Assembly: GCF_030272615.1 (NCBI RefSeq) | Contig: NC_081411.1 | Coordinates: 824,348,397 to 824,412,396, forward strand | Length of the DNA: 64,000 nt | Direction of reading: 5' to 3' | DNA from: Cryptomeria japonica | Lineage: Eukaryota; Streptophyta; Pinopsida; Cupressales; Cupressaceae | Shown: piece by piece, positions 1-12,215 of the stretch | How positions within the stretch are numbered: the stretch's first letter is position 1 | How the letters are laid out: every line of letters starts with the position of its first letter | Notes under the pieces: model-generated | Database searches by the model: none | Seen by the model: the letters and a program-made list of their open reading frames with translations, nothing else | What the model was told of the DNA's origin: nothing | Made by a program: the position numbers and the translations under genes

Positions 1-981
1 TGCATAGTAAAATGACTTATCTTTGTTTTTCTTGAATCTATATCTCTAATATTTAGGGATAGGCTTATATGATATTTTTGATTCCTCCCTTAATCTTGCA
101 TGTGTATCAGGACATCTAGATGCCATATGACCAAATTTATTGCAATTAAAACATTTGAAAGCTTCTTTACCTTCATACTTACTTCATGTTGGACCTTTAG
201 GCATTGTCCTTAAAAATAGTGCTTCAAGTTCTTCAAGTTCTTCATTTTCTCTCCTCGTATCTTCAAGTTCTTTTGCATAAAGTGCTTTCCAATTAGTTTT
301 GTCAGATCATGATGATGTTGTTGATGATGATGATGCTTTGAAAGCTAAATCAGTCTTTACAGTAGCAACAAGACCAAATTCCTCAAGTTCAAATGCTGAA
401 AGTTTCCCAACCAAAGTATCTCTAGAAACTGAAGTATTAGACATTTTTTTCATTTCATTAATAGCAGTTACTTTCATTTTGTAAGCCAGTGGCAATTCTC
501 TTAAAACTTTAGGCACAATTTCCTCTTCACTTAAAGATCCTCCACAATATTGTATTCCTAAAATAATTTCATTAACTCTTTCCATAAATGCAAAAATTCT
601 TTCATCTTCTTCCATTTTCAAATTCTCATACCCGACCTGATAACATTCTAGTTTTGCAACTTTGATAGTGGTATCTCCTTCATTCAGTGTCTCCAGCTTA
701 TCCCAAATATATTTAGCAATAGATCAGTCTGATAATCCTCTTATTTGTTGATCTAATAATGTGCTTAGAAGTGCTTCTCTTGCTTTGCAATCATTATCCA
801 TATCCTTAGCGAATGTTCATGGATGAGGTTGATTCAGAACAGGAGCAACATAGCCATTCTTTTTAATATCCCATATATCTCTTCCAATGCAGTTCAGATG
901 TGTTTCCATTCTAATCTTCCATATGCCGTAGTTAGTTCCATCAAGCTTCAAAATATCCTTCCTAAAAATATTTGTTTCCAT
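1..981 (-). pseudogene. gag: Copia Gag (UBN2-type), broken, truncated at window edge
   Basis: Gag is the structural protein that packages Copia RNA in cytoplasmic particles. The start ATG is just inside the primer-binding site and is followed by the usual K-L-D-G-T-N-Y motif near residue 15. A UBN2-like stretch (EERIFAFMERVNEIILG, then SEEEIVPKVLRELP) is open from 621 to 307. At about 100-165 a zinc knuckle reads FNCNKFGHMASRC, but the first Cys of the CCHC pattern appears as His. Several in-frame stops and shifts occur before 621, so this is a dead copy. The protein is clearly homologous to the gag at 50552-51893. Confidence 0.85.
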
Positions 982-1024
982 AGGATCTCCTCAAGCTGTT
1001 AGGCTTCTGCAAAAATAGGACTAA

Positions 1025-1036
1025 GCTCTAATACCA
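1025..1036 (-). other. Primer-binding site, initiator tRNA-Met
   Basis: On the minus strand TGGTATTAGAGC follows the LTR by two bases. It differs by one base from the standard plant Copia PBS TGGTATCAGAGC. It fixes the element's orientation and the inner LTR border. Confidence 0.85.
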
Positions 1037-1038
1037 AT

Positions 1039-2158
1039 TTTTAGGTCCCGAGAAGGACAACTAGGAGGGGGGGTGAATTAGTTGTGAACTAGTTTCTAAT
1101 AAATTGTAATCCAAATAGTAGTTATTCCAATTTAAACTTAACGTTGGTAAACCAAACTTAAGTGCCAGTAAAATAGATTAATAGTTATAGTAGTACTGGT
1201 TTAACTTAATGCATGAAACAAAAATAGAAACAACATCCACAACACATAACATAGAGATTTTGACGTGGAAACCTGGTAAGGGAAAAACTATAGTGGGAAA
1301 CCTTACCCACAATCAGCTGATACTACTGCAGATAGTATGTGTATATAAATGGGGTCTGCACATGTAGAAAGGCCAACTGCCTAGAGCTCACTGCTCAATC
1401 GTAAAATAGGAGTCACACTTACTACACAATTGGATGGTTAAATCCAATGATAATGTACTTCTTAAAATAGCATCTCCAATGTTGGATTTAGTACTGGTTA
1501 AGCTTTAAACACGAGTGTCAAAACACCTTCATAACTTTCCTTCAACCTTTGAATAATGTCTGTGTGATTCACATAATGATCTGCTTATTTTCGCTCTTCA
1601 ATATTCGAATACACTCATCATTACGATCTTCAATAAGATCTTACAATTATTTATACAAAACCTAAGACCAAATGATAGGTCATCTCACTAAAGATATTAC
1701 ATTTAAATCAATTACAAATAAGTGTTGATGCGATACAACATGTCAGCTCAATACATTTACCAATCAATAAATCATCTCCATGACGTGTCGTGCTGATCTG
1801 GAATAGATAATATGTGTCGGTCCATAACCTAGACCTATCTGCCGGTAAAGGAATATTTGTCAACCGGATTAGACCAATATGAAAAACACAAAATCCAAAC
1901 TTCCAATCCATGTCTTCAACATAGGCAAATGATCTCCAAGTTATCATCACTGTCGGTGAATAATATAACCTGTTGGTGAACATATATCGATGACTGTGCA
2001 TAAGCCATTAACCATATCGGTGAATCATATTGTCAATTCAACAACATACCAATATAACCATAGAGCCAAATCAACAATGTAGACCTCCAAGAAGATAAGT
2101 ATTGACATCAATGACAAAACCAATGCAACACATGACAAAGTCATTCATAATACCAACA
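1039..2158 (-). repeat. Copia 5' LTR
   Basis: In plus-strand reading it starts at a decayed TG (TTTTAGG against TGTTAGG in the sister LTRs) and ends ...ACCAACA. It is collinear with the LTRs at 46290-47375 and 51950-53035 over its whole length. It is about 1120 bp against 1086 bp in those copies. No open reading frame inside it is credible. Confidence 0.85.
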
Positions 2159-2640
2159 TAGTGAGGTTAGCATAATCAAGATACTATGATATCCTTAATA
2201 ACAATATATTCTATCCATGAATACTAAGTGCACGTAAATCATCAAATATAAATCCATTGTCATAATAATCTAAGATATGTCATCATCCACATAAATCATC
2301 ATATATAAAATGCCCATATGAAATGACTAGCAACGTCAATAAGCATCTGAAATATAGATAAAGTTATAAGTATCAATCAAAACATCATTAAAGAGTCTAA
2401 ATAAGTCTATCAATGCATAAAATAAAAGATGAATCTGAGAGGGACACTGCATACATAGTGGAATGCAGTTGACATAAAAAATATGATCCTTGTATTTTTA
2501 GTTAAAGAAGGAAAACAAGGGTGTTGGCCCTATACAATCACAAGCCAACATAAACCACTTACAAAAGGTCATGAACATATCATTGACAACAAAACATTAG
2601 CCATAACAAACCACTTACAACACACTAGCAATACAACTAG
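2159..2640. other. Gene-free stretch, nothing recognised
   Basis: AT-rich sequence between the Copia LTR and the LINE remnant. I see no coding pattern, repeat structure or similarity to other parts of the window. It may be the 3' tail of the LINE, which points this way, but nothing shows it. Confidence 0.4.
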
Positions 2641-2938
2641 TAACCCATATCAAGGGTGGGTAAAAATTTCACCCACAACTTAGGGAAGAGTTTGGAAAGA
2701 GGACGAAGAATGACCTTTCTATCATGGATGGACAAAAATCTAGGAAATACTATCTTTTAGAACACCATTACAAGGGTAGCATGAGGGGAAATCCCCTTAG
2801 AGATTCTATTAGCACATGTAGCAGAATGATGACAAGGAGAAATGTCTTCCACTAAAAATTGCACTAGAATAAGAGCAATAGGTAGAGTAGCATCCATGAG
2901 GCTTGAGGGGACCACACTAGTAACAAGAGGTAGAGTAG
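2641..2938 (-). pseudogene. Downstream part of LINE-type ORF1, separated by the chromovirus insertion
   Basis: This is the sequence left of the chromovirus, joined to 6905 once the element and one copy of its AGTAG target duplication are taken out. It would lie downstream of the DUF4283 segment on the minus strand. A 68-codon minus frame is open here but shows no domain of its own. The assignment rests on position and on the exact target-site duplication, not on motifs. Confidence 0.4.
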
Positions 2939-3841
<903 letters not shown>

Positions 3842-3843
3842 AG

Positions 3844-3854
3844 TGGTATTAGAG
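3844..3854 (+). other. Chromovirus primer-binding site, initiator tRNA-Met
   Basis: TGGTATTAGAG lies two bases after the 5' LTR and matches the start of the initiator-Met PBS used by many plant chromoviruses. Confidence 0.85.
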
Positions 3855-3949
3855 AAAAGTTTCATTCCAGAGGTTGCGTGTCCTGAAATTTTGTTGTAGG
3901 GTGGTAGATTGCAGATCCGACTTGCAATTGCAGAGACTAGCATGAATCA

Positions 3950-4285
3950 ATGACACGGAGAGGAACTAGGAATGGTGGAGCACGTGGGAATGCAGACCCT
4001 ACTGTGATGGAGATGTTGCAAGGAATAGAAGCTCGGTTAGAAGTCATGGCGACAACCTAGAGAAGAGGCCGACATATTGAAGATGTAAGAAAAGATGAAG
4101 GATAAGAAGCCTTGGTAGAACAAGTGAACCTACCGGCACTTGATCCATAAGAAGAGAGGTTTTTAAGGGTTTTGAGTAGGGCAAACACTAAACCTCATTT
4201 TACCCCACCGGAATATGATGCGAAGTTAGATTCGAATGAATTGATGGATTGGATTTTGGAGATGGAGAATTGTTTTTATTTTGAG
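3950..4285 (+). pseudogene. gag: Chromovirus Gag N-terminus, broken
   Basis: The start ATG opens MTRRGTRNGGARGN, a basic N-terminus typical of Tekay/Del Gag. Then come a helical stretch (MEMLQGIEARLEVM) and the capsid start (PPEYDAKLDSNELMDWILEMENCFYFE). The family's Gag is normally several hundred residues, with a zinc knuckle before protease. Here it stops after about 110 codons and passes directly into RNase H sequence. At least three in-frame stops precede the junction, so the reading frame died as well as being shortened. Confidence 0.8.
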
Positions 4286-4620
4286 TCAAGAAGGGAAAGA
4301 AGTAGCATATATCAGTGATAAATTGAATGATACTCACAGAGATATTTAGTGTATGATCGGGAATTTTATGCCATAGTTCAACCCTTGAAGAAATGGAGAC
4401 ATTACTTGTTGCCTAAGGAGTTTGTGTTGTATACAGATCATCAAGATTTGCATTAATTCAATAGTCAGAGTAAGTTGTATCAGAGACATATGAGATGGGT
4501 AGAGTTCTTGCAAAGTTACATCTTTGTGTTGAATCATATAAGTGAGAAATCTAAGAAAGTTGCTGATGCATTGAGTAGGAGAAGAAATTTGCCGATAGAG
4601 ATGAGAGTGATAGTATTAGG
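4286..4620 (+). pseudogene. pol: Chromovirus RNase H remnant
   Basis: RNase H removes the RNA strand during reverse transcription. The sequence reads QEGKEVAYISDKLNDT, then VYDREFYAIVQPLKKWRHY, LLPKEFVLYTDHQDL and ISEKSKKVADALSRR. These are the conserved blocks of Ty3/Gypsy RNase H up to the ALSRR linker before integrase. The reverse transcriptase expected upstream is absent. A frameshift near 4340 and stops near 4320-4350 and 4454 disable it. Confidence 0.85.
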
Positions 4621-5480
4621 TTTTGAAGATTTGAAGACCTTGTATGATGAAGACCAATTTTTGCAGTACCTTGCAAAGCATGTAGAGAACCAGTTATGGT
4701 TGATAGAAGAAAATGGTTGGATTATTTCATTCAGGATGGGATGTTATTAAAGGGAGTTCGGTTATGCATACGTAAGAGTTCCATGAGAGAAAACCTAATC
4801 AAAGAGAAGCATAATGGAGGTTTAGCTGGACATTTTAGCATTGATAAAATAATTGCATTGGTGAGTGAGCAATACTTTTGGTCCCAGATTCATAAGGATG
4901 TTAAGAGATATGTGAAGAGTTGTAGATTTTGTCAAGTTGCAAAAGGTAGTAGTCAGAATGTGGCATTGTATAAACCTTTGACAATATCGGTAAGACCTTG
5001 GAAGGATGTAAGAATGGATTTTGTACTTGGATTTCCTAAGACACTGAGAGGGAATTATTCTATATTTTTGATAGTATATAGATTTTCAAAGATGGCTCAT
5101 TTCATACCTAGTAAGAAAACATCAGATGCATTGCATGTAGCAGACCTATTTTTCAAGGAAGTGGTGAGATTGAATGGATTACCTAAGAGAATAGTTTGAG
5201 ACAGAGATACTAAGTTTGTTGAATAAGCTATTTTTGGAGAGCACTCTGGAAGAAGATGAAGACAGATTTGAAGTTTAGTTCTACTTTTCATCCACAGACT
5301 AATGGACAGACATAATTAGTTAATCACAGTTTAGGAAACTTGTTGAGATGTTTAGTGGGAGATAAAACCAGAAGTTGGGATTTGATCCTTGCACAAGAAG
5401 AGTTTGCCTATAACAATTCAATGAATAGAAGTACTAGAAAAAAACCTTTTGAGATTCTTACCAGAGTGCATCCTAGAGGA
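4621..5480 (+). pseudogene. pol: Chromovirus integrase, zinc and catalytic core, broken
   Basis: Integrase joins element cDNA to the chromosome. The zinc-binding region shows EKHNGGLAGH and, about 30 residues later, CRFCQ (HHCC pattern). The catalytic core begins PWKDVRMDFVLGFPKT with the first Asp, and the second lies in DRDTKF after a TAG stop. The third catalytic position, normally Glu in the GQTE motif, is a stop codon (GQT followed by TAA). A frameshift occurs near 5225. The segment 4696-5199 is still open for 167 codons. Confidence 0.88.
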
Positions 5481-6073
5481 ATAGCATAATTGAGAGACAT
5501 TAGGAGTGAAGATTGGAAGAGTTCAGAAGCAGAAGATTTTATAGATCACATGGAAGCATTACATATTCTAGTTAAACAATATTTGGAAGACATGAATAGA
5601 AAATATAAGGAGAAAGTAGGTGAGAAGAGGAGACATAAGGAATTTGAAATTGGCGATGAAGTGATGGTACACTTGAGAAAAGAGAGATTCCCAGTTGGAA
5701 CTTATAGTAAGTTGTAGATGAAGAAGTTTGGCCCCTGTAATATTTTGAGGAAGTTTAGTTCTAGAAATGCATATGAAGTGGAGCTACCAGATACTAAAAT
5801 TATTTCACCTATATTTAACATTGTAGATCTTCATGAGTACCATGAAATAGAATTCAGTGAGGAAAGTATTGTAGACTTGGAGAAACAATTGCCCTGGAAG
5901 GAACTAGATCAGATTGAACAGATTTTAGACAATATGATTGGGTGTAGTACCCAGAACAATTAGTACAAAGAATATCTTGTGAAGTAGAAGAGCAGACTAG
6001 TTGAAGATTCATCTTGGATTTATCAAGAAGAAGTAGACCGCCTTGGTTTCTCTCTAACCCCAGCAAAGTGAGA
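5481..6073 (+). pseudogene. pol: Chromovirus integrase C-terminus and chromodomain, broken
   Basis: The C-terminal integrase segment reads KYKEKVGEKRRHKEFEIGDE, then KKFGPCNILRKFSSRNAYEV. The end carries a chromodomain-like stretch (QIEQILDNMIG, YKEYLVK, SSWIYQEE) from about 5908. Chromodomains are thought to steer chromovirus integration to certain chromatin. Stops at 5715, 5961 and within YKEYLVK-K break the frame. The conserved Trp expected after YKEYLVK is a TAG stop, while the later SSWI Trp is present. Confidence 0.85.
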
Positions 6074-6102
6074 GGCTCACTTTTTCATTAACCCCAGATG
6101 TT

Positions 6103-6904
6103 TGATGTAGGAGCATCTCTAGTTCAGTACAACAATCTTGCATCAACCAAAAACATTTTCTTTTTTGTTATGTTTTTTGTTTGTAGTTTCAGTTTTCCTT
6201 TCTATGTGTCTTGGTTTTTGGCTCACTAGATCTTGTGGATTTGGATTCTACTTGAATACTTGATCATATTTCTTACTTTCAAACCACATCTTTTTTGGAT
6301 CACTTTCCAGCAAGATATCGCCACCAGTTTCCTTGACAGTTTCTTGTTACCATTTGTTCCTTTGTTATTGGTTGCCTAAGACCTATTCTGGTGATCTACC
6401 AAAACCTATTCTGAAGCTTGCAGAGCCTTGGGCATTGATATTGATATTTCTTGGCATGTGGCCAACCTTATACATAGATTGAATTTACCTTTGAATTTTC
6501 CAGAGGAATCTCTTGGCGGAGGCTAACCTTGTTCATTTTGCACGTTAGGTCTTGTTCTTTGGGTTTTGATCCCTTTTGGGTTGACTAGATCCTTTGGATT
6601 GATATATATATTTGTAATCATTCTTTAGAATGTAATCAATTAGAGAATCAAAATCTATCAGATAGATAGATTGTGCCTAGAAGAAATATATTTCTCCAAG
6701 GTCCCAGTGTGACCTATTCTACCAGGCCTGTGTGTTGGTATGTTGTATCCCAATTGTTACCAGTTGGATATAATCAAATTTCATGTAATAAATCTATCTG
6801 TTCTGCATTGCCTCCATCATATCTGTGTGTTTATGTTATGTTTACTCTTGCTGACCAGTTTGGACTGATATCCTTATGGTCCCTCCTCACCGGTGACTGC
6901 TTCA
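6103..6904 (+). repeat. Chromovirus 3' LTR
   Basis: Starts TGATGTAGGAGC and ends ...GACTGCTTCA, directly followed by AGTAG, the second target duplication. It keeps the short ancestral state of the TA tract that is expanded in the 5' copy. Confidence 0.9.
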
Positions 6905-7880
6905 AGTAGGATCCATGGGGCCTAAGGATTCTACATGATTAGAAAGAGTCTTAACATCCCAACAGGAGTCATCAGTAGCTAGTGAAGAGTTATTAGAAGA
7001 ACAAACAGAAGCCTGAATAGTCAAGTGATCACACTTAGTCTCCTTCTACCAAGTAGTAATGCCTTTATGATGCAAGAGAGAATAATTTGTGGCTAAGTGA
7101 CTTGTTGAGAAGAATCTACAACATCAAAAGGGAACTCCTCATAATCTAGTAGTTGATTCCATGACCTATCTTGAACCATAATAACCACATCCCCAAGAAG
7201 AAGCATAGATATGTCAACATTGATCAAAATGCATGTAAATGTAGAATGACCCATGAAGGAAGTATTATCATCAACCTTCAAGAAGAAATTTATAGAGTTT
7301 CTAATGGCCTCATAATAAGAATTCTCCCAAAAATGAGGGGAAGATAGGGAACTACATTGGATGCACATTAAGTGGTTTAGTAAGAGGGTTAAAACAAAGT
7401 TATCTAGGGTTTGACCGAGAGATAGTTTACTCCCCAAGACCACAACTTGCTCAAAACCAACTCATGATCATCAAAGGAATAAAAAGAATCGATGAAAAAA
7501 CCCTTATCACAAGGGAAGAGTGTAACATTATTAGAAACTAATGGCTTCCAAGAAATCATCACCCATTAATGAAGATCCATGAGAAAAGGCCAAAGACCAA
7601 AAAATCTACACACCAACTCATAGAATTGTTAGAAAACCATACTTTTCCACCATATAATGGAAAAAAACCATAATAGGGGAGGCCTTATCACAAGGAAGAG
7701 GATGATATTTTCCCCTAGGAGGAAGAGAAACATCTGATCAAGAAACACAAGTAAATCTCCAACCACCACCAGCAAAAAGAGGACTTGGAGGGGGGACCCT
7801 AGTACCCACAACACCATATCCAAAACAAAATAGCCAAGAGTAGTAAAATATGATCCTTGTTGATTCATAGTAAATAAGAA
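6905..7880 (-). pseudogene. LINE-type ORF1 with DUF4283-like domain, decayed
   Basis: On the minus strand the order matches plant LINE ORF1 proteins. An N-terminal VSLPPRGK-like motif lies near 7720. It is followed by KGFFIDSFYSFDDHELVLSK, then FWENSYYEAIRNSINFFLKVDD, a hydrophobic segment (TCILINVDIS), and RSWNQLLDYEEFPF near 7140. The DYE-x-x-PF motif normally leads into a CCHC knuckle that binds element RNA. Two or more frames must be used to follow it, so it is a pseudogene. A DUF4283 protein of other origin is possible, but these domains in repeat-rich DNA are usually LINE relics. Confidence 0.7.
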
Positions 7881-8945
7881 TTTGAAATTTACTCCAAGGG
7901 CTTACAATATGAGGTCTCAACACTCAATGACATATAGGTGTATGATCAATGTGCAAATTGTAATCCCTTTAGCTAATATGCAATGCAATGCTCTTATTTT
8001 GTTCCTTAACTATATGAGTTTGAGTTATGCATTATGATCTAACTCTTCAGTTGTAATTTCTTTCAAATAATTATGAATGATGGTTATATAGTGAATCAAG
8101 AATTTTTAATGATCTATATTGGTTACAAGGTGCTGCAAAAGTTTATATACAATGAAATATGTAACCATGAAACATATAGAAGGGAACATTTTTTAATGAA
8201 TTCAACAAATGATATTTGATTAATCTTTATGTAATTAATACCACTAACCTCTCTTTGAGAAAAATATTAAAGATGCATCCAAATGTTGGAATTGAGCAAG
8301 AAAATTTGCCACATGCTTGAATAGGGATCCTTAAAAATTTCAAGAAATAACTTTTGACCAACCAATAGTTTTGAGAAATTGACTCGCATTAGTCAAACAA
8401 CCTATCTTAAAGTTTGTAGCATTCTAAAATTGAACCCCTTGCAATTTTGACTACATTTTGGCCCCTCACCTTACCGGTCTCATCCCCATGCTTGATCGGG
8501 ACCTATTTATGCCTCCCCTATGAAACCAAACCTCATTTTTTTCATCTTGTACCTTGCATAGCTCTTGATCCTGGCCCAAATTAGGGTAGGACCAGGGGGC
8601 CATGCCTTGGTCCTCCCTTATGAGGACCTATTTTGGCCCCTAGGCCCTATCTCAAATATGAGCAGGAAATTACTTCCCCATATTGGCCTATGTTAGAAAA
8701 TTAAATAATTGATGATAGGAAATTATATAAGGATATTTTCCCCTCAAATTTATCATCCATGAATCATAAGTTAATAGCATGACAAGGTGGAGAAGACAAG
8801 GAGACTACATTCAAGCATCAAGTATTCAAGCATTCATCATCTAACATTCCTTGAGGCTGCATATTTTTCATCTATCCATTGGAGCAACATTACATCATTT
8901 GTTTGCAAGCATGTGTGTGTGTGTGTTAGAGTTTTATCATGGTCA
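7881..8945. other. Gene-free stretch
   Basis: No coding pattern that I can support. It holds a short (GT)n run at about 8911-8926 just before the Copia LTR and a somewhat GC-richer block at 8450-8660. Neither matches anything else in the window. Confidence 0.4.
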
Positions 8946-10555
8946 TGATGTTATTCCCAACCAATGCTGAGAGGAGAGGGGTGAATCAACACTATACTGT
9001 TTTTTTCAGATTTAACCCTAATCAAAGTTTCTTATCAAACTTAACACTTATCAATATAAGAAACCTTAATAAGAAATATGAATGCATACAATTAAACACA
9101 CATGACTACCAAGATTTATCGTGTGGAAACCCAAATGGGAGAAAACCATGGTGTGAGTAGAAACTCACAAAATCTACACTCTTCTAGAGTACGCCTGGTG
9201 AGGAGCCATCCCTATTAGGATATTAAAAAGACATTGTTAGGTGCCACCCAGTTAAGGGATTTTCTTTAAGGCCTATTAGAACCTTTACCCTATTAGAGTT
9301 AACCTTGTTAAAGGACTTAGGATCATCAATTAAGATGTCACTCGGGTAAGGGATTTTACAAAGGGACCTGTTAAAGTCCACCTCGTTAAGGGATTTTGCT
9401 GTTGTAGTTATTAGAAAACAACATAGAGAATGATTTGCTATAGTAGATACTCTTAGCTTAATCAAGTACAATTGAAGCTCTTTGTTTTGACCATTGGTTA
9501 CACTTTCTCTACACTCTACTAGTGCTCTACAATTCACTTGCTCTGCACTCTACTGGTGCTCTGCATTTCACTTTCTCTGCACTCTACTGGTGCTCTACAT
9601 TATTTCTCTACTCTTCACACTATACAAGCTCTACATACTCTCTTCACCACTCTTCTATTGACTTATCAATTCTACACTCTTCTCACCTTGCTGGATCGCC
9701 TCTCTTCAAAATTTCACTTAGCAATTTTACGATCAAAACTTTTTGGTTTTTGCCAAAAACCTTTATACCATGTTTTATCGACACATACGTGTTGATTCCT
9801 AAATGAGTTTACACCTAACACTCGGTAGATTTGAAATTCAAATCTCCCCACACTTTCTCTGTGCGCTCTCCATCAATCTTGCCAGCAACTCATCCTTATC
9901 TACCACCGCAACTCATAATTCTACCAACTTTTGGGTCTTGTTCTGCCTTTTTAATGTGAACCAGAAAATCTGCACAAATCTCGCCTTAACTATTTGTTAA
10001 CTACTATAGACTTCACTAGCAGTTTGTTTTGATGATATCTCACTATGACCGACTCACCTTTGGTCATTGCATATATCTTAGTAGTCACTGCTCTGAGATT
10101 CTTGATGGATAGCATTCTTCAACCTGTATCACCGTTTCACCGATGTAACTCTTCATCTTTTGCCACCGGTCACTGATCATCAACCAAGCTGATCACCTAT
10201 TTGTCTAGAGTGTTCTGGTAATGCATAAGACTACTAAATTGCAATTTGAGTCACCTCTTGTGACCGCATCATCATTTCACCTGCCTGTTTAAGAAACTGA
10301 TATCAACACCTATTGGTCGCTTGACTAACCAATCAAATACTCTTCTTATATTTCAACTGATTAGTCTTCAACCAAAACACTGTGTAAGTGTATCAATGAT
10401 GCATATTAGGGAAGCATTGAATCCTCCATACTATTTGCAGACATGAGTAAACCATTGAGGTTTACCACACCTCCTTGCCTATGATCTTGGCCTTGTTCAC
10501 CGATAAGTGTTTGTCATTAATGACAATACTAACTAATGAACTGGTTGTACCAACA
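8946..10555 (-). repeat. Old Copia LTR, probably solo
   Basis: It contains in the same order the hallmarks of the Copia LTRs further right: a purine run with GGGGTGAATCA near the start, GTGGAAACCCAAATGGGA near 9122, and repeated 'ttaagggatttt/cctgttaggag'-like units at 9230-9400. The end ...TGTACCAACA parallels the ...GTCAACA and ...ACCAACA ends of the others. Neither a PBS nor gag lies next to either end. The outer left border is uncertain by about 20 bp and I could not find a convincing target duplication. Confidence 0.65.
9501..9602. repeat. Minisatellite, 3 x 34 bp
   Basis: Three head-to-tail units starting at 9501, 9535 and 9569, each opening CACTT(T/G)CTCTRCACTCTAC. The units differ at only a few positions. 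They lie inside the Copia LTR; the related LTRs here do not show the array. Confidence 0.9.
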
Positions 10556-10991
10556 CCATCAGTTATGCAAACACATACCATTTCATACAACATATGTATT
10601 TGCATCTAAGAAGCAAAGCATCATCATCATCTATTGTAGATCTGAAGGTATACCTTTCCATCATTTATTTAAAGTATTTGTAGTATTTCTTTTAAGGTTG
10701 ATTCCAAACTGGGGTTTGACTTAGGTGAACCCCTATTGCCAATCCCTTTATTCTTCTTTTTGTGTGCAAGAAGCAGGTGTGCAACTATGCTTCTTGAATT
10801 AATCTTTATTTGTAGGGATGAAAAACCCCTTTTTGAAACATAGAAAATTAGGAGGACCGATAGGAGGGAGACTTGAACTGGACACACGGTCCTTGCAACT
10901 TTTCAAAAATTTTGCAGAGCAACTTTGAATCATCTTAAACTTCTCAGATCTAGGTGCACGACGAAATCCAAACTTTGTAGCTCATTGTTTC
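10556..10991. other. Gene-free stretch with a small Ty3-leader-like fragment
   Basis: Mostly unassigned. At 10873-10905 the text CACACGGTCCTTGCAACTTTT repeats a motif of the 5' leader of the Ty3 element at 12216-20034 (17810 and 18375). This suggests a relic of a related element. The last five bases (10987-10991, GTTTC) are the candidate target duplication of the following LTR. Confidence 0.4.
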
Positions 10992-12215
10992 TATTACATG
11001 CTGAAATTCATTAAATGTAATATCAAATAGGAATGAAAGGGAAATCATGAATCCCTATCCTAATTGTAATTCAAACAAACAGACAACAGAATAATGTAAA
11101 ACAAGCAAGAAACGAGAATGTAAGATATATCAATTAAATTCCCCCTATCCCATGATTGCATACTGCTTCCATTGTTCTTCTTCTCTTTGTGGTATGGTGG
11201 CTCTCAGATATCGCACTAGCAACCTGCAATTGACACAAAGATTCAAAGTTCATGATTCAAAAATTGTGAGGAATTGAATTCTCAATTTATAGATAATTGG
11301 AGAGGATTGAATGAGAGGTGGAATAAAATGATTAAGAGGTGGAACTCAGGTGAGCTCACATGTTGATTGATAGTTGAACTGCTGATTTAGAGGTGAAACA
11401 AAATTGATTGAATAGATTAATTGAGTGAACTGATTGAGAAAAAAATTATTGAAAGATGAAAAAGAATGATTGTAGGAAATAAAGAGGAGGAGATAGTTAA
11501 CTGATTGAAAGCTGATTGAGAGCTTTATTTAGAAAAAGCTAACTAAAAGATAGAGATAGAGATTGAAGATATAATTGAATTAATTAATTAATTGATTGAA
11601 TTAATTAATTTAGCATGTTCTTGCACTTTGACTTTGATTTTCAATTTAATCTTTGCATGAGATTTAATTCAAATATTGAATTTATTTTAAATTCAATTTG
11701 TTATTTGAATATATTTAGAACTTAACTTTGATTTTTCAACTTGATTTTTGAAACCATGCACATGTATTTGAAATTAGAAGAAATAGAAATTAAATGAATT
11801 AGAATTTGGAATTATAATTAGAATAATAAATTAGTTAATTAAATAATTTAAAGAAAATATTTAATTATTTAGAAATGGACTTTAATTGAATAATAAAGAT
11901 TATTTAAATTAAAGGATTAAAACCACACTTTATTAAATAATTAATATTTAATTAATAATTAGAAAAGGGATAATGATTAAATGATTAGAAGATAGAAATA
12001 GAGAATGAATTTATTTAAATAATAGAGATTATTTAAATTGAAAGATTAATAATCAAAATTAATTAAATAATAAATATTTAATTAACATTAGAAAATGGTT
12101 TGAATGATTAAATGATGATAGAAATTGAAAATGAATTAATTAGTAAGATGATGGAAGAAATATGAAATTAGAAGAATAAGATTAATCAACTTAATTAAAT
12201 AATTAAAGAGATATT

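Larger units (their letters stand above)
1..2158 (-). mobile_element. Ty1/Copia LTR retrotransposon, 5' part only (cut by window edge)
   Basis: On the minus strand this reads 5' LTR, primer-binding site, then gag running off the left edge. The order and sequence match the full-length Copia element at 46290-53035: the LTR start, the purine run followed by GTGAATTA, and the gag motifs all recur. The pol half and 3' LTR would lie outside the window. The base next to the LTR end is TAGTG, so a matching TAGTG should flank the unseen end. In-frame stops in gag show it is a decayed copy. Confidence 0.85.

Noticed and set aside
9522-9806. Two overlapping plus frames of 85-94 codons
   Set aside because: Translation of the 34-bp minisatellite and adjoining CT-rich LTR text.
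8946-10555. Target-site duplication for the old Copia LTR
   Set aside because: CCATC follows the right end but no matching pentamer lies at any plausible left border.
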